Assembly: GCF_015354445.1 (NCBI RefSeq)
Contig: NZ_JADKYT010000001.1
Location: 744,001-808,000, forward strand
Reading direction: 5' to 3'
Origin: Methylophilus sp. QUAN
Lineage (GTDB): Bacteria; Pseudomonadota; Gammaproteobacteria; Burkholderiales; Methylophilaceae
DNA length: 64,000 nucleotides
The notes under the pieces were generated by a model that saw only the letters and a program-made list of their open reading frames with translations, was not told the origin of the DNA and did no database searches. How positions within the stretch are numbered: position 1 is the stretch's first letter; every line of letters starts with the position of its first letter. Of this stretch, positions 1 through 8,870 are shown piece after piece. Both the position numbers and the translations under genes were made by a program.

Positions 1-956
1 TGATATTTGTAGGCCCTCGCTCACTGGCAGAGCGTCGCTTCTGCAGTCTGCCAAGCACCCTTTCAGGCGACCCATATCTAAAACAGGTTCGTTCTGAAAC
101 TATCGAGTTTGGTGGGCGTGGCAATTTGACGCCATCGATCCAATGGAATGCTACTGCCTATCAAACCGACCTCACCGACGATATTTACTTCGTATCTTTT
201 ACTGCGGACCGAAGCTTTTTCCAGAACATCGGCGACACACGTCGTCGCGGCATTGAGCTCGGTTTACAGGGTAGGGCTGACAATTGGGGTTTCCGAGTTA
301 ACTACTCTTTGACTGATGCGACCTTTCAAGAGCGTTTTATGATGGCCAGCCCGAATAATAGTAGTGCAGGGAACGTTTCTGGGCGTGGGAACGGCTATGA
401 GCAAATTACCGTTTCTCCTGGTAATCGTATTCCAGGTGTACCACTGCATAACCTCAATGCCACTGTTAGTTATGACATTACGCCTGATTGGACTGTGAGT
501 CTGACTGGTATTTTGCACTCAGAAAGTTTTGTGCGGGGTAACGAGAACAACAAGCATCAAGCAGGCACTGCTAATTCACGTTATCTAAGCTGTACTGCAC
601 CGACCGTGATTGATGGTATTCAGTATGGTAATGACACATGTGCAACCCGGATAGATAGCCCCAACTTTCGATACCCAGGTAAGGTGCCAGGCTATGCAGT
701 CTGGAACCTCAAGACCAGCTACAAAATCACTAAAAATCTGACGGCAGGCTTAATGATCAACAATCTTTTTGATCGTGAATATTACAGCGCAGGCCGGTTA
801 GGCATTAACCCATTCTCGCCATCTATCAACGGTGCGATTGGCCCTGGTGGGTTCAACTACAACAGCAATGATTGGATGGCGAGTACATTTCTAGCATCCG
901 GAGCACCTAGGTCAGCATTCTTTACCCTGACTTATGACTTCGATGTTGGCAGGTAG
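1..956 (+). CDS. TonB-dependent outer-membrane receptor, C-terminal part (5' cut by window)
   Basis: The frame is open from the left edge to the stop, so this is the end of a larger gene. It shows typical beta-strands of a TonB-dependent receptor barrel: a segment with SETIEFGGRG followed by alternating strand pattern, a late NLFDREYYSAGR block typical of the family, and a final strand FFTLTYDFDV near the C-terminus. Such receptors import siderophores, metals, cobalamin or sugars across the outer membrane using TonB energy. The plug domain and TonB box lie outside the window, so the substrate cannot be read. It lies directly upstream of the secreted-protein/T2SS/ExbBD-TonB genes on the same strand. 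An internal TTG at 126 is not the true start. Confidence 0.9.
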   Translation, partial: IFVGPRSLAERRFCSLPSTLSGDPYLKQVRSETIEFGGRGNLTPSIQWNATAYQTDLTDDIYFVSFTADRSFFQNIGDTRRRGIELGLQGRADNWGFRVNYSLTDATFQERFMMASPNNSSAGNVSGRGNGYEQITVSPGNRIPGVPLHNLNATVSYDITPDWTVSLTGILHSESFVRGNENNKHQAGTANSRYLSCTAPTVIDGIQYGNDTCATRIDSPNFRYPGKVPGYAVWNLKTSYKITKNLTAGLMINNLFDREYYSAGRLGINPFSPSINGAIGPGGFNYNSNDWMASTFLASGAPRSAFFTLTYDFDVGR

Positions 957-1096
957 AGTTGGGAGAGAGTTAGCCGAATGATTTTTTATGGAGGGGCATT
1001 TGTGAACTGGAATGCCTAAAGCCATCAGTATTCAACCGCATTCAGATTAGAACTCACGAGGCGCTAACAGGGTGTGGTGAATTGGTGAAGCAGTAC

Positions 1097-1118
1097 GCAG
1101 GCAGCCACAAATGCCTGC
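1097..1118 (+). terminator. Hairpin ahead of the first secreted-protein gene
   Basis: A perfect 7-bp stem (GCAGGCA/TGCCTGC) with an 8-base loop is followed by a T-rich stretch. It lies between the receptor gene and the first cargo-like gene. It could end the receptor transcript, act as an attenuator, or protect a processed 5' end. Confidence 0.5.
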
Positions 1119-1148
1119 TCATTTTAACCTTTTATTAGGAGCATGTTA

Positions 1149-2141
1149 ATGAGAAATCAATTACTAAAGTTGGCCGTGATTGCAGCATTTGGTGTTTCAG
1201 CTAATGCATTTGCAACAGGTTTGGAAAGCTTGCCTGCAGCAGGTTTTACTGTAAGCGCAGGCACAAACCAAGCGGCAGGTACGACAGGTTGGCGTGAATG
1301 CAATACCACAGGCTTGTACGGTAGCTTGGATTACACAGCCCCAACAACGGGTGCCAATAATACCTGCGCAGTTTTCCCATCAGGTGGTAATGATCCAGGC
1401 ACCCCAGTTTCTGGTTTTACCAATGTCACACTAGTCACTGCTAAACAAAGTGTAACGATTACAGCTAACGGTGAAACTTTGGCGACTATGCGTCAACGCG
1501 TCTATCGAAACTCCGCAGCAACAGAGTGCGTATTTGAAAAACGCTTCGTCATGGCGACAACGGGCACTTTCGATTACAACCCGCAGTTGTCTGGTAGTCA
1601 GCGCTTGGAAGTCAACGATTACGTATTGGGTGGTTTTAGTGGCACTACTGATGTAAGTGCTGGCTATTACCACTCTGCCAACACAGATTCTCCGGTATTC
1701 AGAATGGGTCGCTCTTTTACCTCTGTGCAGATTCAAGGTAACGATTTTGACGCAGCGACAGCCTTGAATACCGGTTATGTACGCCGTCCGGTAAACAGCC
1801 CGGCACCTGCTTCTGGTACAGAAATTAATGGTGTTGGCCAAACACTAGTGAGCCCGGGCACACCAACAGCAGCACAACAAACTGCTGAGATTCGTACCAA
1901 CTGGGTGGACTTTACTGTAGATGTGACCGGTGGCGTGGATGAAGACGGTACAACAGCAAAAGATAGCCCATTCTTGTATGTTCGCGCAGGTTGTGGCTCA
2001 GGTTCAGACACAGCTATTGGCGGTCCTTTTCCAACTACCAACAACACCGTACGTATTCGCCAAACTGGCCAAGAGTCTCAGCCATGGGTCACTGTGGTCA
2101 CCAATGGTGTGACTCGTAGTAGTGCTAACGCAAACTTCTAA
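1149..2141 (+). CDS. Secreted protein, paralogue A (putative T2SS cargo)
   Basis: I do not recognise a named family. The ATG at 1149 is preferred because AGGAG ends seven bases before it; an ATG six bases upstream is too close to that site. The 330-residue product begins with a Sec signal peptide ending around ANAFA. The mature part has exactly four cysteines. It shares ordered motifs with the next gene: CNTTGLYG, NNTCAV, TECVFEKRF, RLEVNDYVLGGFSG, RMGRSFTSVQ, NWVDFTVDV, VDEDGTTAKDSPFLYV and a final RIRQTGQ block, so the two are tandem paralogues. Position between a TonB receptor and a type II secretion operon suggests it is exported by that machine to the surface or medium. The DxDG motif could bind Ca2+ or another metal, but this is only suggestive. 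Confidence 0.8.
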   Translation: MRNQLLKLAVIAAFGVSANAFATGLESLPAAGFTVSAGTNQAAGTTGWRECNTTGLYGSLDYTAPTTGANNTCAVFPSGGNDPGTPVSGFTNVTLVTAKQSVTITANGETLATMRQRVYRNSAATECVFEKRFVMATTGTFDYNPQLSGSQRLEVNDYVLGGFSGTTDVSAGYYHSANTDSPVFRMGRSFTSVQIQGNDFDAATALNTGYVRRPVNSPAPASGTEINGVGQTLVSPGTPTAAQQTAEIRTNWVDFTVDVTGGVDEDGTTAKDSPFLYVRAGCGSGSDTAIGGPFPTTNNTVRIRQTGQESQPWVTVVTNGVTRSSANANF

Positions 2142-2177
2142 TTTCAGTATTCATTAGTTTGTTAAGCATGTAACTCA

Positions 2178-2206
2178 TTGCCAGCGGTGTTGTTTGCTGC
2201 TGGCAA
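2178..2206 (+). terminator. Hairpin between the two paralogous cargo genes
   Basis: An 8-bp perfect stem (TTGCCAGC/GCTGGCAA) with a 13-base loop sits just upstream of the second paralogue. No long U tract follows directly, so partial termination or mRNA processing is as likely as full termination. Confidence 0.45.
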
Positions 2207-2231
2207 CCCCTGCTTTTACGGGAGCGATGAA

Positions 2232-3047
2232 GTGTTAAAAACAAAGCGTTTTAAATTAATACCATTGTTAGGATTGTTTTTTTCTTTGATTTGCCAGGCT
2301 GAGTTTGTTGATTTGCAGCCTAACAAGGGCTCTGCTTATGTGGCATGTAATACCACTGGTGAGTTTGGTTTGAAAGAAAGTGCTGCGCCAGATATGGCAC
2401 AGAAAAAGAATACCGCATGTGCGGTAGTTAATGACCTGTTGCTGGCTAGTCCAATGAATGCGCCACTGGCCGGTTTTAATATGGTGGGGATGATTTCGCG
2501 TGGAATCGCGCCACCGGCACCTGAAGGCAACGATAGTGAAGAGTTTGCTACGCTGACCGATACGATCTGGTGGAACAAAGACACCAAAGAATGCATTTTC
2601 GGCACCCATGTGCTGATGAAAGAGCCCAAGTTAAGCCATGGTGAACAGTGGGAAATCAACGATATTGTGCGCGGTGGTTTTGCTGGTCGCCCTGTGTCAG
2701 TCGCCTACTTTATGAACCCCAATCCTAATGCCACCTATGGCATGCCGGAAGCCCTGTACCGAGCTGGTCGCAGCATGACTTCAGTCAAGCAAGCTGGTTT
2801 GCCAGATTTGAACACTGCGCCTTATCACGATGGGTGGGTGGATTTCACCACGGATGTGAGTTTTGTTGACCAGGATGGTTCGACACGCAAAATGACGTCC
2901 ATGTTGTATATCAAAAGCCATTGCGATAGCAAAGAGCCAGATGAGAAAGAAGGGGCGATTCGTTTGCGCACCACGGGTCAAAACGGACAAAAAGCATTTG
3001 AAGTCGTGCTGCCAGGGTTGGTGCCAGCAGGTGCAATCCTGGATTAA
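2232..3047 (+). CDS. Secreted protein, paralogue B (putative T2SS cargo)
   Basis: The GTG at 2232 is chosen because GGAG lies seven bases upstream and because it gives a clean signal peptide (VLKTKRFKLIPLLGLFF...CQA); the longer open frame before it would spoil this. The 271-residue product matches paralogue A in order: CNTTGEFG, NTACAVV, KECIFG, QWEINDIVRGGFAG, RAGRSMTSVK, GWVDFTTDVSFVDQDGST, MLYIKSHC and RLRTTGQNG. All four mature cysteines align, predicting the same disulfides. It is followed closely by the pseudopilin gene, so it is probably part of the secretion operon. It may form a complex with paralogue A or be a diverged variant. The substrate or partner is unknown. Confidence 0.78.
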   Translation: MLKTKRFKLIPLLGLFFSLICQAEFVDLQPNKGSAYVACNTTGEFGLKESAAPDMAQKKNTACAVVNDLLLASPMNAPLAGFNMVGMISRGIAPPAPEGNDSEEFATLTDTIWWNKDTKECIFGTHVLMKEPKLSHGEQWEINDIVRGGFAGRPVSVAYFMNPNPNATYGMPEALYRAGRSMTSVKQAGLPDLNTAPYHDGWVDFTTDVSFVDQDGSTRKMTSMLYIKSHCDSKEPDEKEGAIRLRTTGQNGQKAFEVVLPGLVPAGAILD

Positions 3048-3092
3048 AAGACCTCTATCTTTTCGCAAGATTAATTTTAGAAAGTGACGACG

Positions 3093-3512
3093 ATGAAAAT
3101 GGCGAAATTTAAGCAGGCAGGTTTTACCTTGCTGGAGTTGCTGGTGGTGATGGTGATTATCGGCTTGCTGGCAGGTTACGTGGGCCCCAAGTATTTTGCC
3201 CAGATTGGTAAGTCGGAAACCAAAACTGCCAAGGCACAAATCGAGGCCTTGTCGCGTGCGCTGGATACTTACCGGCTAGATACCGGTCATTACCCGGCGA
3301 CGGAACAGGGCTTGGCGGCACTGAATCGCAGACCGGATGGTGAAGCGAAATGGCAAGGTCCCTATTTGGCCAAAGGTGTGCCTGCCGACCCGTGGGGCAG
3401 GCAGTATCTGTACCGGTATCCCGGCGAGCATGGTGATTATGATGTGTGGACGCTGGGCAGTGATGGCGCCGCTGGTGGCCAGGATGCTGATAGCGACGTC
3501 GGTAACTGGTAG
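3093..3512 (+). CDS. gspG: Major pseudopilin, GspG-like
   Basis: This is the major pseudopilin of a type II secretion system, assembled into the periplasmic pseudopilus. The type III signal is clear: short basic leader, then GFTLLELLVVMVIIGLLAG, with cleavage expected after G and the conserved Glu at +5. The C-terminal half carries the GspG pattern ALDTYRLDTGHYPATEQGL and a late DPWGRQYLYRYPGEHGDYD, plus a final DADSDVGNW. Length (139 residues from ATG 3093; a GTG at 3084 would add three) is usual. It starts the machinery gene series; no prepilin peptidase gene is present in the window, so one elsewhere must process it. Confidence 0.93.
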   Translation: MKMAKFKQAGFTLLELLVVMVIIGLLAGYVGPKYFAQIGKSETKTAKAQIEALSRALDTYRLDTGHYPATEQGLAALNRRPDGEAKWQGPYLAKGVPADPWGRQYLYRYPGEHGDYDVWTLGSDGAAGGQDADSDVGNW

Positions 3513-3531
3513 CGTTTTAACCTAAACCGCC

Positions 3532-4722
3532 ATGAAGTTTGAATTAAAAGTATTACAGGGTGCACAGGTCAGTTGGCTGACTGTGGATGCCATGGACCGC
3601 CAGGCCGCGCTGCAGCAGGCACAGTCACAGGGCTATGGCGTATTGCAGGTGCGATCGGCGCGGGCACACGGCTGGCCGCAATGGCCACTGAAAACGCAAA
3701 CGTTTAACCTCAGCCTGTTTAGCCAGGAGTTGCTGACGTTATTGGAGTCTGGCCTGAGTTTGATTGAAGCGATTGAAGGTCTGGCTGAAAAAGAGCAGCA
3801 GGATCATGCGCGTGCGGTGTTAACCCAGTTGCGCACCGCTCTGTTTGAGGGCTTGCCGCTGTCGCAGGCGCTGGCCTTGCAGCCCAGCGTATTCAGCCCA
3901 TTGTATATCGCGCTGATCCGCGCCAGTGAGCGCACGGGCGACATGGTGCATGCCTTGCGCCGCCATGTGGCTTACCAGTCACAGGTGGAGGCGATTCGTA
4001 AAAAGATTATCGCGGCCTCCATTTACCCAGTGTTACTGATTGTGGTGGGCGGCCTGGTCGTGCTGTTTCTGCTCGGTTATGTGGTGCCGCGCTTTAGCAC
4101 CATTTATGAAAGTGGCGGTGACAACCTGCCCTGGGCCAGCCAGATGCTGTTGCGTTGGGGGCAACTATTGCAAGGACATGGTGAGTGGGTGCTGCTGGCC
4201 ACTGTGGGCATGGCGGCCACCTTGTGGCTGCTGTTTTCGCGCCCGGCCAGCAAAGCCTGGCTCATGCAGCGCGTGTGGCAAATCCCCAGTTTGGGCGAAG
4301 CCTTGCGCATTTACCAGTTGGCGCGGTTTTACCGCACGCTAGGCATGTTGTTACAGGGAGGAATTCCCTTGCTGACGGCCCTAGGCATGGTGCAATCTTT
4401 GTTGCCGCAAGAGTTGCAACTGGCTTTGCAGCGCGTGATTGCCGAGGTGCGTGAAGGCAAGGCTTTATCGGGCAGCATGGAGTCACATGGACTGACCACT
4501 TCAATCGCCAACCGCATGCTGCGTGTCGGTGAGCGCAGTGGGCAACTAGATGACATGCTGGGGCGTATCGGCGTGTTTTATGACGAAGAAACAGCGCGGC
4601 GGGTGGAATGGCTGAGCAAGCTGCTGGAACCCGCGCTGATGGTACTCATCGGCCTGATTGTCGGGCTGGTGGTGGTGTTGATGTATATGCCGATTTTTGA
4701 GCTGGCAGGCGCAATAGAATAG
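3532..4722 (+). CDS. gspF: Inner-membrane platform protein GspF
   Basis: GspF is the polytopic platform of type II secretion and type IV pilus machines, contacting the GspE ATPase. The 396-residue protein has the two T2SSF repeats: one starting around FNLSLFSQELLTLLESGLS and a second around FYRTLGMLLQGGIPLLTAL. Hydrophobic segments are visible near residues 170-190 and 215-235, and a last one (LMVLIGLIVGLVVVLMYMPI) at the C-terminus. It begins 19 bases after gspG and ends 13 bases before gspE. Confidence 0.93.
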   Translation: MKFELKVLQGAQVSWLTVDAMDRQAALQQAQSQGYGVLQVRSARAHGWPQWPLKTQTFNLSLFSQELLTLLESGLSLIEAIEGLAEKEQQDHARAVLTQLRTALFEGLPLSQALALQPSVFSPLYIALIRASERTGDMVHALRRHVAYQSQVEAIRKKIIAASIYPVLLIVVGGLVVLFLLGYVVPRFSTIYESGGDNLPWASQMLLRWGQLLQGHGEWVLLATVGMAATLWLLFSRPASKAWLMQRVWQIPSLGEALRIYQLARFYRTLGMLLQGGIPLLTALGMVQSLLPQELQLALQRVIAEVREGKALSGSMESHGLTTSIANRMLRVGERSGQLDDMLGRIGVFYDEETARRVEWLSKLLEPALMVLIGLIVGLVVVLMYMPIFELAGAIE

Positions 4723-4735
4723 GAAACGCCATCGC

Positions 4736-6454
4736 ATGAATATGCAGGATTTACCACTCACCGGGCAGATGCCGCCACCACTGGCGACCGCATTATTGCC
4801 GCAGGCACGCCAGTTGGCGCAACAAAGCGGCCGTCAGTTGATGGAGGTGCTGGAGGAGTTGTCTGGCCTGGCGCCCGATGTGTTTGTGCAAGCACTTGGG
4901 CAATGCATGCATTACCCGACGTTAACCGCGCTCGACTTGCATGCCATGCAGCCCATGTTTGAGCTGTTGCGTTTTGCGGATGCCAGCACCTTACATGCGG
5001 TATTAATGCAAAAAACCGATCAGTCGTTGCACCCAGATCAATCGTTATACCTCGTGCTGGCTGACCCTTTTGACGAAGCGTTGCAATTACGCTTGCAAAG
5101 CATGGTACGCCTGCCGGTACAGTGGTGCCTGGCGCATCGCAATGATATTGCGGCCTGCCTGCAATTTCATGAAACACAAATGCGCGCGATGGACCAAGTG
5201 CAACACAGCGACAGCGCGGGCCATGAGGAGGAAGCGCCTGTCGAGGAACTGTCGCTTAAATCCATCAGCGAAGACAGCAGCCCGGTGGTGCGTTTTGTAC
5301 GCTCGACTTTGTACGACGCGCTCAAGGCAGGGGCCAGCGATATCCACCTGGAATCCACCATCCATGGCCTGCGCGTTAAATACCGTATTGATGGTGTGCT
5401 GAACGAGGCTGGGGGGCTGAGTGGCGTGATGCAGGCCGAACAAGCCATTTCGCGCATCAAGGTGATGTCTGAGCTCGATATTGCCGAGCGTCGCATTCCG
5501 CAGGATGGGCGCTGCAAAGTGCACGCCCTGGGTCGCGAGATAGACCTGCGTGTCTCCATCATGCCCAGCGTAGTTGGTGAGGATGCCGTGTTGCGTGTGC
5601 TGGACCGTAAAGCCCTCAGTGAAGCGCAAGGCATCAGCCTGGAGGTGCTGGGCTTCGCCCCGGACTTGCTGGCGCAGATCCGGGCGCAGGCAGAAGCCCC
5701 TTATGGCATGTTGCTGGTGACCGGGCCCACCGGCAGTGGCAAAACCACCACCCTCTACGGCATGATTTCCGAAATCAACCAGGGCCAGGACAAGATTATC
5801 ACCATTGAAGACCCGGTCGAATATCAACTTCCTGGCGTGCTGCAAATCCCGGTTAACGAGAAAAAAGGCCTCACCTTTGCGCGCGGTTTGCGCTCTATTT
5901 TGCGTCACGACCCGGACAAAATCATGGTCGGTGAAATCCGCGATGGCGAAACGGCGCAGATTGCCGTGCAGTCTGCGCTCACCGGACATTTGGTACTCAC
6001 CACCGTGCATGCCAATAACGTGTTTGATGTGATCGGCCGCTTCACCAATATGGGCGTGGATGCTTACAGCTTTGTCTCGGCGGTCAATGTCATCCTCGCC
6101 CAGCGACTGGTGCGTGTGATCTGCCCGTTTTGCAAAGTAGATGATGTGCCGGAACCCGTATTGTTAAGCAAGTCAGGGCTGACGATGGAGAGCACGCAAC
6201 ACTACCAGTTTAAAAAAGGCCAGGGCTGCGGCCAGTGCCATGGCAGCGGCTACAAAGGCCGCAAAGGTATTGCCGAATTGCTGCTGTTTGATGACCGCAT
6301 GCGCGAACTTATCGTTGCTAAAGCGCCTATCAGCCAGATCAAGGCCCTGGCAGCCAGCACGGGGACGCGTGCGATGCGTGATTCTGGCCTGGCGCTGGTG
6401 GCCGCAGGCGAAACAACTTTGCAGGAGATTAACCGTGTTACAGCACTCTCCTGA
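4736..6454 (+). CDS. gspE: Secretion ATPase GspE
   Basis: This is the cytoplasmic hexameric ATPase driving pseudopilus assembly. After an N-terminal domain of about 170 residues comes the T2SSE core with Walker A GPTGSGKTTTLYG (about residue 329), an Asp box (IITIEDPVEYQ), Walker B IMVGEIRDGETA (about residue 396) and His box LTTVHANN. A tetracysteine zinc motif is intact (CPFC near 463, then CGQC), as in GspE/PilB proteins. Length of 572 is usual. Its 3' end overlaps the next gene by 20 bases, showing tight translational coupling. Confidence 0.95.
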   Translation: MNMQDLPLTGQMPPPLATALLPQARQLAQQSGRQLMEVLEELSGLAPDVFVQALGQCMHYPTLTALDLHAMQPMFELLRFADASTLHAVLMQKTDQSLHPDQSLYLVLADPFDEALQLRLQSMVRLPVQWCLAHRNDIAACLQFHETQMRAMDQVQHSDSAGHEEEAPVEELSLKSISEDSSPVVRFVRSTLYDALKAGASDIHLESTIHGLRVKYRIDGVLNEAGGLSGVMQAEQAISRIKVMSELDIAERRIPQDGRCKVHALGREIDLRVSIMPSVVGEDAVLRVLDRKALSEAQGISLEVLGFAPDLLAQIRAQAEAPYGMLLVTGPTGSGKTTTLYGMISEINQGQDKIITIEDPVEYQLPGVLQIPVNEKKGLTFARGLRSILRHDPDKIMVGEIRDGETAQIAVQSALTGHLVLTTVHANNVFDVIGRFTNMGVDAYSFVSAVNVILAQRLVRVICPFCKVDDVPEPVLLSKSGLTMESTQHYQFKKGQGCGQCHGSGYKGRKGIAELLLFDDRMRELIVAKAPISQIKALAASTGTRAMRDSGLALVAAGETTLQEINRVTALS

Positions 6455-7331
6455 CCCGGGCTGGGATTGCCGCCTGGCCGATAGCCGACGCTGGTGGCAG
6501 GCATGGACTGCGCCGGAGTTGCGTCTTGTCATCACTTGCGACGCATTGGAAGTGTTCCAGTTTCAAAGCGCCTGGTGGCCGAGCCGTCGCCCGCAGCTCC
6601 TCAGCCATCAACGTTATGCTTTACCAGGCAATGCGCACGATCTCTTGCCGCCAGACGCATTGTGGCAAGCCCTGCATGAGGTATTGGCGCCATTGGCAGG
6701 CCAGCGCTGGCACGTGGTGGTGGTACTTTCCAACCAGTATGCGCGCTGGCTGGTGTTGCCGTGGCAAGCTGACATCCGCTCGCAGGCTGACCAGGCTGCC
6801 TATTACCAACACGGCTTGCAGCAGGCGTTTGCCAACGATGGCCAGGATTGGCAGATTGAGGCGCAGCCGGGGGCGTATGGCCAGCCTATCTTGCTGAATG
6901 CACTGCCTGCCGCATTATTGGCAAAGTTGCAGGCCTCACTGGCCGAATATCGTTTGCCCGCTGGCATCATCACTGCCGCGTGGACACTGGCCGCTAACCA
7001 GGCTTTGCATACCATGCGTCAGCAGGGCTTTTCAGCGAATGGCTGGATTGTGTGTCGTGAGTCCAGCCACTTAACTGTGGCTTGCCTGATGCAGGGTGAA
7101 TGGCAGCAGATTCGCCAACTGCCTGTCGACACGCATTGGCGGCAGACCTTGGTGCAGTGGTTGTCGCGCGAGCAGGTCATATATCCCGAACGGGCAGCGT
7201 TGCCCATCTTTTTGTCACCAGCCGAGCCTAGCGGCGCTACACCGCAATCCATGTTGCCGTTTCAGGTGGTGGATTTGTGCAGCAGGCTGGGTCAACCATC
7301 CCAGCCTGCAACGCAACGGAGGATGGCGTAA
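6435..7331 (+). CDS. PilM/GspL-type cytoplasmic component
   Basis: The start is GTG at 6435, inside the end of gspE, because AGGAG lies seven bases upstream; the longer open frame is a shadow of gspE. The 298-residue product has no clear transmembrane segment and few strong motifs. It fits an actin-like PilM / GspL cytoplasmic domain by position (after GspE and before a PilN-like gene), by size and by its segments WHVVVVLSNQYARWLVLPW and NGWIVCRESSHLTVACL, typical of such ATPase-like folds. In the machine it would link the ATPase to the inner-membrane PilN/O-type pair. Assignment rests mainly on context. Confidence 0.6.
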   Translation: MLQHSPDPGWDCRLADSRRWWQAWTAPELRLVITCDALEVFQFQSAWWPSRRPQLLSHQRYALPGNAHDLLPPDALWQALHEVLAPLAGQRWHVVVVLSNQYARWLVLPWQADIRSQADQAAYYQHGLQQAFANDGQDWQIEAQPGAYGQPILLNALPAALLAKLQASLAEYRLPAGIITAAWTLAANQALHTMRQQGFSANGWIVCRESSHLTVACLMQGEWQQIRQLPVDTHWRQTLVQWLSREQVIYPERAALPIFLSPAEPSGATPQSMLPFQVVDLCSRLGQPSQPATQRRMA

Positions 7332-7843
7332 TGCATGTTCGCTTCAATCACGCGCCCGGTCGCCTGCCAGGGCCCGCGGCCACGTTGGTTGGCCTGATCT
7401 TGCTAGGCAGTCTGGCTAGTCTGGCGGTGGTGTATCAACAGTTGACTGAGGAAAACACGGCTTTGCAGCAACAATGGCAAACGCGTTTATCGGTACAGGC
7501 AACCAATCAGCAAACCGTGCGTGCACCTGTGGTTAATCCGGCACTGGCGGCGGATATCGTCGAGGCACAGCGACAGATACACACCCCGTGGCTCGCTTTG
7601 TTAGGTGACCTCGAGCGTGCCCAGCAAGCCCAGTTGTACTGGCTTCAACTCTCCCCAGACGCCAAGCGTAAACAGATCCGCATGACAGTGCTGGCACAGC
7701 AGCGCCAGCAAGGCTGGGCGTTAGTAGAGCGTTTGAAAAAACAGTCTGCGTTAATGGACGTGAAACTCAAGGCCAGCGAAGCGACCGAGGTGAACGGCTT
7801 GCGTATGACCACCTTGCATGTGGAGGCTGGATGGCAGTTCTAA
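7331..7843 (+). CDS. PilN-like inner-membrane component
   Basis: The ATG overlaps the stop of the preceding gene (TAATG), with GGAGG upstream. The 170-residue protein is bitopic: a short cytoplasmic start, one transmembrane helix (TLVGLILLGSLASLAVVY), a coiled-coil-like stretch rich in Gln/Glu, then a ferredoxin-like periplasmic domain. This is the organisation of PilN, and of the membrane half of GspL. It would dimerise with the next protein to form the periplasmic inner-membrane ring. Sequence conservation is weak, so topology and gene order carry the call. Confidence 0.65.
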   Translation: MHVRFNHAPGRLPGPAATLVGLILLGSLASLAVVYQQLTEENTALQQQWQTRLSVQATNQQTVRAPVVNPALAADIVEAQRQIHTPWLALLGDLERAQQAQLYWLQLSPDAKRKQIRMTVLAQQRQQGWALVERLKKQSALMDVKLKASEATEVNGLRMTTLHVEAGWQF

Positions 7844-8379
7844 ATCACGCTATGCAGCGCGTTCACTACTTGTGCCAGCAAACCTTAAGCACGCATCGCT
7901 GGCTGGCCGTGATGTTGCTAGTCACTGTGTTACTGTCCGGGCTGGTGGGGCATGCCTGGTGGCGTGGGCATACCTTGCAACATTCCTTGCAGCAAATGCC
8001 TGCACCCACTAAGCGGCCATTGCCTGCCCTGCAGAGCAGGCCGCAAGTGGTGAGCGTATTGCAGACCTGGCCTAGTGAAGAGGAGGCTGACCGCATTAGT
8101 GCCGAGATCCTGGCAACGGCAGATGCGATGGGCATGGTGTTCGAACGGGCAGAATTTCAGTCTGCCACTGTTGAACATTCTAGTTTGCAGGTGCAACGCA
8201 TCAAGTTGCCTCTCAAGGGCGATTATTTGCAGGTACGCCACTTTTTGCAGCAGGTGTTGCAACACTACCCCAGCCTGGCATTAAGCCAGTTCAAATTGCA
8301 ACGCAGCGATGTGTTACAGCCTGAGCTTGAGGCATATGTGGAGTTCAGTTTGTATACACGTAAGCGAGGCCAGACATGA
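7831..8379 (+). CDS. PilO/GspM-like inner-membrane component
   Basis: Starts 13 bases before the end of the PilN-like gene. The 182-residue product has one N-terminal transmembrane helix (WLAVMLLVTVLLSGLVGHAW) and a periplasmic domain with the pattern LPLKGDYLQVRHFLQQVLQHYPSLAL, characteristic of PilO/GspM and type II secretion protein M (T2SSM_b). It ends with an ATGA overlap with the next gene. Probably pairs with the PilN-like protein. Confidence 0.68.
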   Translation: MAVLNHAMQRVHYLCQQTLSTHRWLAVMLLVTVLLSGLVGHAWWRGHTLQHSLQQMPAPTKRPLPALQSRPQVVSVLQTWPSEEEADRISAEILATADAMGMVFERAEFQSATVEHSSLQVQRIKLPLKGDYLQVRHFLQQVLQHYPSLALSQFKLQRSDVLQPELEAYVEFSLYTRKRGQT

Positions 8380-8870
8380 TGCAGCGCGGATTACTTTGGG
8401 CCGCACTGGCTTGCACGTTACTGGCATGTTGGTGGGTAGAGCAAGCTGAGCAGGCACCGGTTGCGGCTGTACAGCCGCCTCAGCGTCATGTGAGCCTGGC
8501 GCAGGCCTTGCCTCAAGCGGTCGTGCCGAAACGTATCTCAGCACCGCAAAACGTCTCAATATCGGCAAGCATGACTGCCGTCGTCGACGATAATGCGATC
8601 GACCTGTTTGCAGTGTTGGACATGCCGTCCGCCGACAGTGCCGAGGCTGCCACGCCTGAAGCCGTGAATCCTTATACCTATGCCGGTCGTTTGCAAGAGG
8701 ATGGGCGCTGGACCGTGTTTTTAACCGATGGCCAGCAACAATACGTATTACATGAGGGTGACCGCTTTGCTGAAGGTTGGCAGGTGGCAGTGCTGGATCA
8801 ACAAAAAATCGTGCTGCAACATGCGGCCGAGCGCTTTGAAATCAGGCTGGATAACGGGGTGGTATTTTGA
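8376..8870 (+). CDS. PilP/GspC-like periplasmic connector
   Basis: The product (164 residues) has an N-terminal hydrophobic segment (GLLWAALACTLLACWW), a Pro/Gln-rich linker, and a C-terminal beta-rich domain of about 60 residues (AGRLQEDGRWTVFLTDG ... YVLHEGDRFAEGWQVAVL ... IRLDNG) like the homology region of GspC or PilP. That domain normally binds the N0 domain of the secretin. Position just before the secretin gene agrees. A cysteine in LLACWW could make it a lipoprotein as in PilP, but the lipobox is not convincing. Confidence 0.62.
   Translation: MMQRGLLWAALACTLLACWWVEQAEQAPVAAVQPPQRHVSLAQALPQAVVPKRISAPQNVSISASMTAVVDDNAIDLFAVLDMPSADSAEAATPEAVNPYTYAGRLQEDGRWTVFLTDGQQQYVLHEGDRFAEGWQVAVLDQQKIVLQHAAERFEIRLDNGVVF

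Noticed and set aside
5087-6010. Long minus-strand open frame of 307 codons
   Set aside because: It lies entirely antisense to gspE, which has all ATPase motifs; its protein has no family pattern.
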